Assembly: GCA_029259845.1 (NCBI GenBank) | Contig: JAJDEI010000245.1 | Location: 1-34,407, forward strand | DNA: 34,407 bases | From: Planctomycetaceae bacterium | GTDB taxonomy: Bacteria > Planctomycetota > Planctomycetia > Planctomycetales > Planctomycetaceae | Direction: 5' to 3' | Shown here: piece after piece, positions 31,538 through 34,407 of the stretch | How the letters are laid out: every line of letters begins with the position of its first letter | Position numbering within the stretch: the first letter of the stretch is position 1 | The notes under the pieces: model-generated | Told to the model about the DNA's origin: nothing | What the model saw: only the letters and a program-made list of their open reading frames with translations | Databases searched by the model: none | Position numbers and translations under genes: made by a program

Positions 31538-33130
31538 ATGCCATCAGCCATCAGCCATCAGCCGGCGGAGACATCCGTCAGCCCGTTCCTGCGACTTCAT
31601 CCGGACGACAACATCGTGATCGCCCGCCGACAGGCTGCGGCGGGAACCGAATGGTCGGATGGAGACGGAGCCGGAAACGGAGCCGCGGCGGTGACCAGCC
31701 GCGAGCCGATCAACCTGGGCCACAAAATGGCCGTGTCCCCCATCGCCAGCGGGCAGCCGGTGCGGAAATTCGGACAGATGATCGGTTTCGCCACCGAGGA
31801 CATTGAGCCGGGTGAGTGGATTCACGGGCACAACCTGGGCGTCGGTGAACTGGGGCAGGACTACCAGTTCGCGACCGATGTCCCGCCGCAACCGGTCGCC
31901 GACGAGTTGCGGACCTTCATGGGTTACCGCCGGGCGAACGGGAAAGTCGCCACGCGGAACTACATCGGCATCATCAGCACCGTCAACTGCTCGGCGACCG
32001 CCTCCAAATGGATTGCACGGGCCTTCGATGACGAGCTGCTGGCCGCCTATCCGAACATCGACGGCGTCGTGGCGCTGGTGCATCAGGGCGGCTGTTCGTT
32101 TCAGTTTGACGGACCGGAGCACCGTCACCTGGCTCGCGTTCTCGGCGGATTTGCGCGGCATCCCAACATCGGGGCGTACCTCGTCGTCGGACTGGGATGC
32201 GAAGCATCGCAGCCGTCGTATCTGGTCGACCAATACGACCTCGTCCAGTTGGATGTCCCCGGCCACAAAGAACCGCTGCCACTGGTGATGAACATTCAGG
32301 ATGAAGGGGGCGTGCGCAAAACCGTCGACCGGGGCATCGCGGTGCTCAAGGAAATGCTGCCTGAGGTGAACAAGGTCCAGCGCGAGCCGATCCCGCTCAG
32401 CGAATTGATCCTCGGTACCGAATGCGGCGGCAGCGACGGCAACAGCGGCGTCACCGCGAATCCGGCGCTCGGGGTCGCCAGCGACCGGCTCGTCGCCCAC
32501 GGGGGAACCTCGATTCTCGCCGAAGTCACCGAAATCTACGGCGGCGAACACCTGCTCACCCGCCGCGCCGTCAACGAGGCGGTCGGTCGCAAACTCATCG
32601 AACGCATCGAATGGTGGATCGACCACGCGGGAAAGCTCGGATCGGTCATCAACAATAATCCGTCGGTCGGCAACAAGCTGGGCGGCCTAACGACCATCTA
32701 CGAAAAGTCACTCGGCGCCATTGCCAAAGGGGGCAACTCGCCGCTGCAAGCGGTCTACGAATACGCCGAGCCGGTGACGGAGAAAGGCTTCGTGATTATG
32801 GACACCCCCGGCTTCGACCCGGCGTCGGTGACCGGCATGATCGCCGGCGGCGCCCAGATCGTGACCTTCACCACCGGTCGCGGGAGCTGCTTCGGCTGCA
32901 AACCGGTCCCCACGATCAAGATCGCCACCAACACCCCCATGTTCGAGCGAATGCAGGACGATATGGACATCGACGCCGGCCGCATCCTGGACGGTGCCTC
33001 GATCGAAGGGATCGGCGAGGAAATCTTCGAAAAGATCATCGCCGTCGCCAGCGGCGAACAAACCAAAAGCGAAGCCCAAGGCATCGGCGACGAAGAATTC
33101 TGCCCCTGGGTCCCCGGGCCCGTGTTGTGA
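31538..33130 (+). CDS. Altronate/galactarate dehydratase family (UxaA/GarD-like)
   Basis: A 530-residue dehydratase. The N-terminal SAF domain (about 20-105) has LRLHPDDNIVIARRQ, HKMAVSPIASGQPVRKFGQM and GEWIHGHNLGV. The catalytic part begins at FMGYRRANGKVATRNYIGII and has VHQGGCSFQFDGPE, LVVGLGCEASQPSYLV, LGTECGGSDGNSGVTANPAL, FVIMDTPGFDPASVTGMIAG and FTTGRGSCFGCKPVPTIKIA (about 440-460). Members dehydrate D-altronate to 2-keto-3-deoxygluconate, or D-galactarate, and use Fe2+ or Mn2+; which substrate applies cannot be decided here. The start is ATG at 31538, just inside a CATCAGCC tandem motif; the first 18 residues are unlike the family and the true start might be later. It stands alone. 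Confidence 0.92.
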   Translation: MPSAISHQPAETSVSPFLRLHPDDNIVIARRQAAAGTEWSDGDGAGNGAAAVTSREPINLGHKMAVSPIASGQPVRKFGQMIGFATEDIEPGEWIHGHNLGVGELGQDYQFATDVPPQPVADELRTFMGYRRANGKVATRNYIGIISTVNCSATASKWIARAFDDELLAAYPNIDGVVALVHQGGCSFQFDGPEHRHLARVLGGFARHPNIGAYLVVGLGCEASQPSYLVDQYDLVQLDVPGHKEPLPLVMNIQDEGGVRKTVDRGIAVLKEMLPEVNKVQREPIPLSELILGTECGGSDGNSGVTANPALGVASDRLVAHGGTSILAEVTEIYGGEHLLTRRAVNEAVGRKLIERIEWWIDHAGKLGSVINNNPSVGNKLGGLTTIYEKSLGAIAKGGNSPLQAVYEYAEPVTEKGFVIMDTPGFDPASVTGMIAGGAQIVTFTTGRGSCFGCKPVPTIKIATNTPMFERMQDDMDIDAGRILDGASIEGIGEEIFEKIIAVASGEQTKSEAQGIGDEEFCPWVPGPVL

Positions 33131-33250
33131 GGATTGATGTAGAGTTCACTTTGCGGACCCTGTACGAGGAAATCCAGCACCGCGACCAACGGTTCGCACA
33201 CCGGACTCTACTTCGCTATTCAGCGAGGATTGAACGCGAGACGAATTTCG

Positions 33251-33281
33251 AACAGGTCGTCCGAGTGGGCGACCTGTTTTC
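33251..33281 (+). terminator. Probable terminator after the dehydratase gene
   Basis: AACAGGTCG (33251-33259) and CGACCTGTT (33270-33278) pair over 9 bp with a 10-base loop, followed by TT. It lies 120 bases after the dehydratase stop. The stem is good and the T-run short. Confidence 0.5.
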
Positions 33282-33300
33282 AGTGGGCTACAATTGCGCG

Positions 33301-33456
33301 ATGATGGACGCCAAGAGAGTTAAATTACTGCAACGGTTGATTGGCGAAGGTGAGAACCTCTCGGTTGAAGATAGTAGTGATGCGCAGTTCAAAGCATGGA
33401 AGAACTCTGTCGAACGGACGTTGATTCGCCTCTTCGGTCCGCGCTCGCCAGAGTGA
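33301..33456 (+). pseudogene. N-terminal gene fragment cut off by an IS3-type element
   Basis: From the ATG at 33301 (a second follows directly) the frame reads MMDAKRVKLLQRLIGEGENL then SVEDSSDAQFKAWKNSVERT and LIRLFGPRSPE. A 'lock' of a short helix LLQRLIxEGExL followed by FKxWKxxxERxLxRLFG is the N-terminal helical segment seen on several larger, often defence-related or nucleotide-binding proteins. Here it ends after 51 residues, exactly where the IS element begins (TGGACC at 33459). It therefore looks like the stump of a longer gene whose body was lost or displaced. The frame can be extended upstream to a GTG at 33127, but that overlaps the terminator and the dehydratase stop, so I prefer the ATG. 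Confidence 0.5.
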
Positions 33457-33509
33457 AGTGGACCCCGGTTTTCGGACCACCGGTTCAGGTAGATTTCAAG
33501 GAGGTTGAG

Positions 33510-33569
33510 ATGAGGATATCGTGGCGTCATCCGGAGGAAGATGATGGCGCGGACACGACGTCGATTTGA
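33510..33569 (+). CDS. Short upstream frame in the IS leader
   Basis: AAGGAGG (33498-33504) lies 5 bases before an ATG at 33510 that opens a 19-codon frame, MRISWRHPEEDDGADTTSI. Its TGA at 33567-33569 is inside the transposase gene and out of phase with it. It could serve translational coupling to the transposase, which starts at 33541. It is short and the evidence is only its ribosome binding site. Confidence 0.3.
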   Translation: MRISWRHPEEDDGADTTSI

Positions 33570-34134
33570 CTCACGCTTTAAGGCAAAGGTGGCTTTGGAA
33601 GCGGTGCGGGAACTGAGGACGGTGAGTGAGATTGCGAAGCAGTTCAAGGTCCATCCCAGCCAGGTGGCGCTGTGGAAGAAGCAGTTGCTTTCCGGCGCGG
33701 AGCAGGTATTTGACTCGTCGGGAGGGAAGTCTTCGAAGCGTGACGAACCCGAGGCCGGAGAGCTCTACGAGCAGATTAGCCGGCTGAAGGTCGAGCTGGA
33801 GTGGCTCAAAAAAAAGTTGCCGAGAACTCGTGAGGAGGCACTGAGAGGGATCGACCGGGATCACGAGTCGCTGAGCGTTCGCTGGCAGTGCGCGTTGTTG
33901 GGGATTCATCGTTCGCGGTTGTGCTACGAGCCGGTTCCGGAGACAGCAGAGAACCTAGAGTTGATGAGGCTGATCGACGGGCAATACCTGAAGACGCCGT
34001 TCTGGGGCAGCCGCAACATGACGGTCTTTCTTCGCAGGAGGGGATACTCGGCCAACCGCAAGAGAACCTGTGTTGAGCTACCGCGGGCCGGGCCTTTTTC
34101 CTCCTTCATCAGTCGGCGGCCGGCCCTTGCCTGA
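33541..34134 (+). pseudogene. IS3 transposase OrfA fused to the start of OrfB, broken
   Basis: The 197-codon frame begins MMARTRRRFDSRFKAKVALE and continues AVRELRTVSEIAKQFKVHPS QVALWKK, a canonical IS3 OrfA helix-turn-helix. The leucine-zipper segment is YEQISRLKVELEWLKKKLP. In-frame from there it runs into OrfB sequence (DHESLSVRWQCALLGIHRSR, LMRLIDGQYLKTPFWGSRNM, RRRGYSANRKR). The normal -1 slippery tract A8-G is present at 33808-33816, but no shift is needed in this copy. After NRKR the frame meets foreign sequence (TCVELPRAGPFSSFISRRPA) and stops. An ATG at 33544 has better spacing to GGAGGAAG than the one at 33541. The rest of OrfB resumes in another frame at 34140. Confidence 0.8.
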
Positions 34135-34139
34135 GAAAA

Positions 34140-34407
34140 ATGGGTCTGGAGGGCTTGGCTCCGGAACCGTCCACGAGTCGTCCGGCTCCGGGCCACAAGG
34201 TCTATCCGTACCTGTTGAGGGACATGCTGATCGAGCGTCCGAACCAAGTCTGGTCGAGCGATATCACGTACGTTCCGTTGCGTCACGGTTTTTTGGATCT
34301 GGTGGCCGTGAGGGATTGGTACAGCCGGCACGTGTTGAGCTGGCGGTTGTCGAACAGCCTGGACGTGGAGTTTTGCCTGGAGGCCTTGGACAATGCGTTG
34401 GACCAGG
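34140..34407 (+). pseudogene. IS3 OrfB rve catalytic core, continued, cut by window edge
   Basis: From 34140 in a different phase the sequence reads MGLEGLAPEPSTSRPAPGHK, VYPYLLRDMLIERPNQVWSS, DITYVPLRHGFLDLVAVRDW and SRHVLSWRLSNSLDVEFCLE. This is the MGLEGLAP linker and the start of the retroviral-type integrase core with the first catalytic aspartate in DITYVP. It should follow directly on the NRKR of the preceding frame, but 7-8 codons of the usual RLM-type segment are replaced by about 74 bases containing a GGGCCGG/CCGGCCC hairpin (34085-34126). It is therefore the downstream half of a disrupted OrfB; the second D and E lie beyond the window. Confidence 0.8.

Larger units (their letters stand above)
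33459..34407 (+). mobile_element. IS3-family insertion sequence, left end and partial body
   Basis: The left end TGGACCCCGGTTTTCGGACC (33459-33478) begins with TG as IS3-family inverted repeats do. A transposase OrfA with a basic HTH domain, an A8-G slippery tract (33808-33816) and an OrfB rve core follow. The right end is outside the window, so the length and target duplication cannot be determined. The transposase is interrupted by a rearranged stretch at about 34066-34139, so the copy appears inactive unless a frameshift is used. Confidence 0.85.

Noticed and set aside
1-34407. CRISPR array, tRNA or rRNA genes
   Set aside because: No regularly spaced repeats and no cloverleaf or rRNA-like segments were recognised by eye; a covariance-model scan would be needed to exclude tRNAs.

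Overview
The window reads as a chromosomal segment of a planctomycete (Planctomycetota, probably Planctomycetales). The evidence is the protein families. There is a PSCyt1/DUF1549/DUF1553 cytochrome-like protein paired with a DUF1501 twin-arginine protein, and a giant membrane-bound-dehydrogenase/HEAT/haem protein. There is also an HYExAFE-family protein and a double-BON secreted protein with a Pro/Gln-rich tail. GC is high, spacers are long and full of degenerate palindromes, and genes stand singly except for one operon.

Layout. 1-1130: a truncated IS transposase start on the left edge, then a small TPR-protein gene followed directly by a well-formed integron attC site, so this looks like an isolated gene cassette. 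1125-3651: a family 4 glycosyltransferase (minus) divergent from queA (plus), with a short interspersed repeat between them. 4044-7703: a secreted PVC-type dehydrogenase/c-haem protein (minus) divergent from a four-helix membrane protein. 7857-14286: a complete six-gene Na+-translocating NADH:quinone reductase operon, nqrABCDEF, on the minus strand; no apbE or nqrM is visible here. 14287-15383: long non-coding stretch with two repeat elements. 15384-19506: the PSCyt1/DUF1553 plus DUF1501 pair. 19507-23901: two diverged copies of a 0.6-0.8 kb non-coding repeat in direct orientation, enclosing an HYExAFE protein, a tiny membrane protein, a cold-shock protein with promoter and terminator, and a fatty-acid desaturase. 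23902-25844: a YkgJ-type cysteine-cluster protein and histidyl-tRNA synthetase. 25984-29668: three cell-envelope proteins (lipoprotein, BON protein, lipoprotein). 29939-33130: an FtsX/MacB-type permease without its ATPase, a 143-bp palindromic element, and an altronate/galactarate-type dehydratase. 33301-34407: a gene fragment cut off by an IS3-family element whose transposase is itself broken.

How the genes fit together. Nqr gives a sodium-motive NADH dehydrogenase. QueA, HisRS and Csp are housekeeping or translation genes. The secreted haem/DUF1501 proteins belong to the expanded planctomycete families whose substrates are mostly unknown, and UxaA/GarD points to uronate or aldarate breakdown. 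The most unusual items are the attC-bounded cassette, the PD-(D/E)XK-like signature in the HYExAFE protein, and several non-coding repeat families with conserved internal symmetry. No tRNA, rRNA or CRISPR array was seen.
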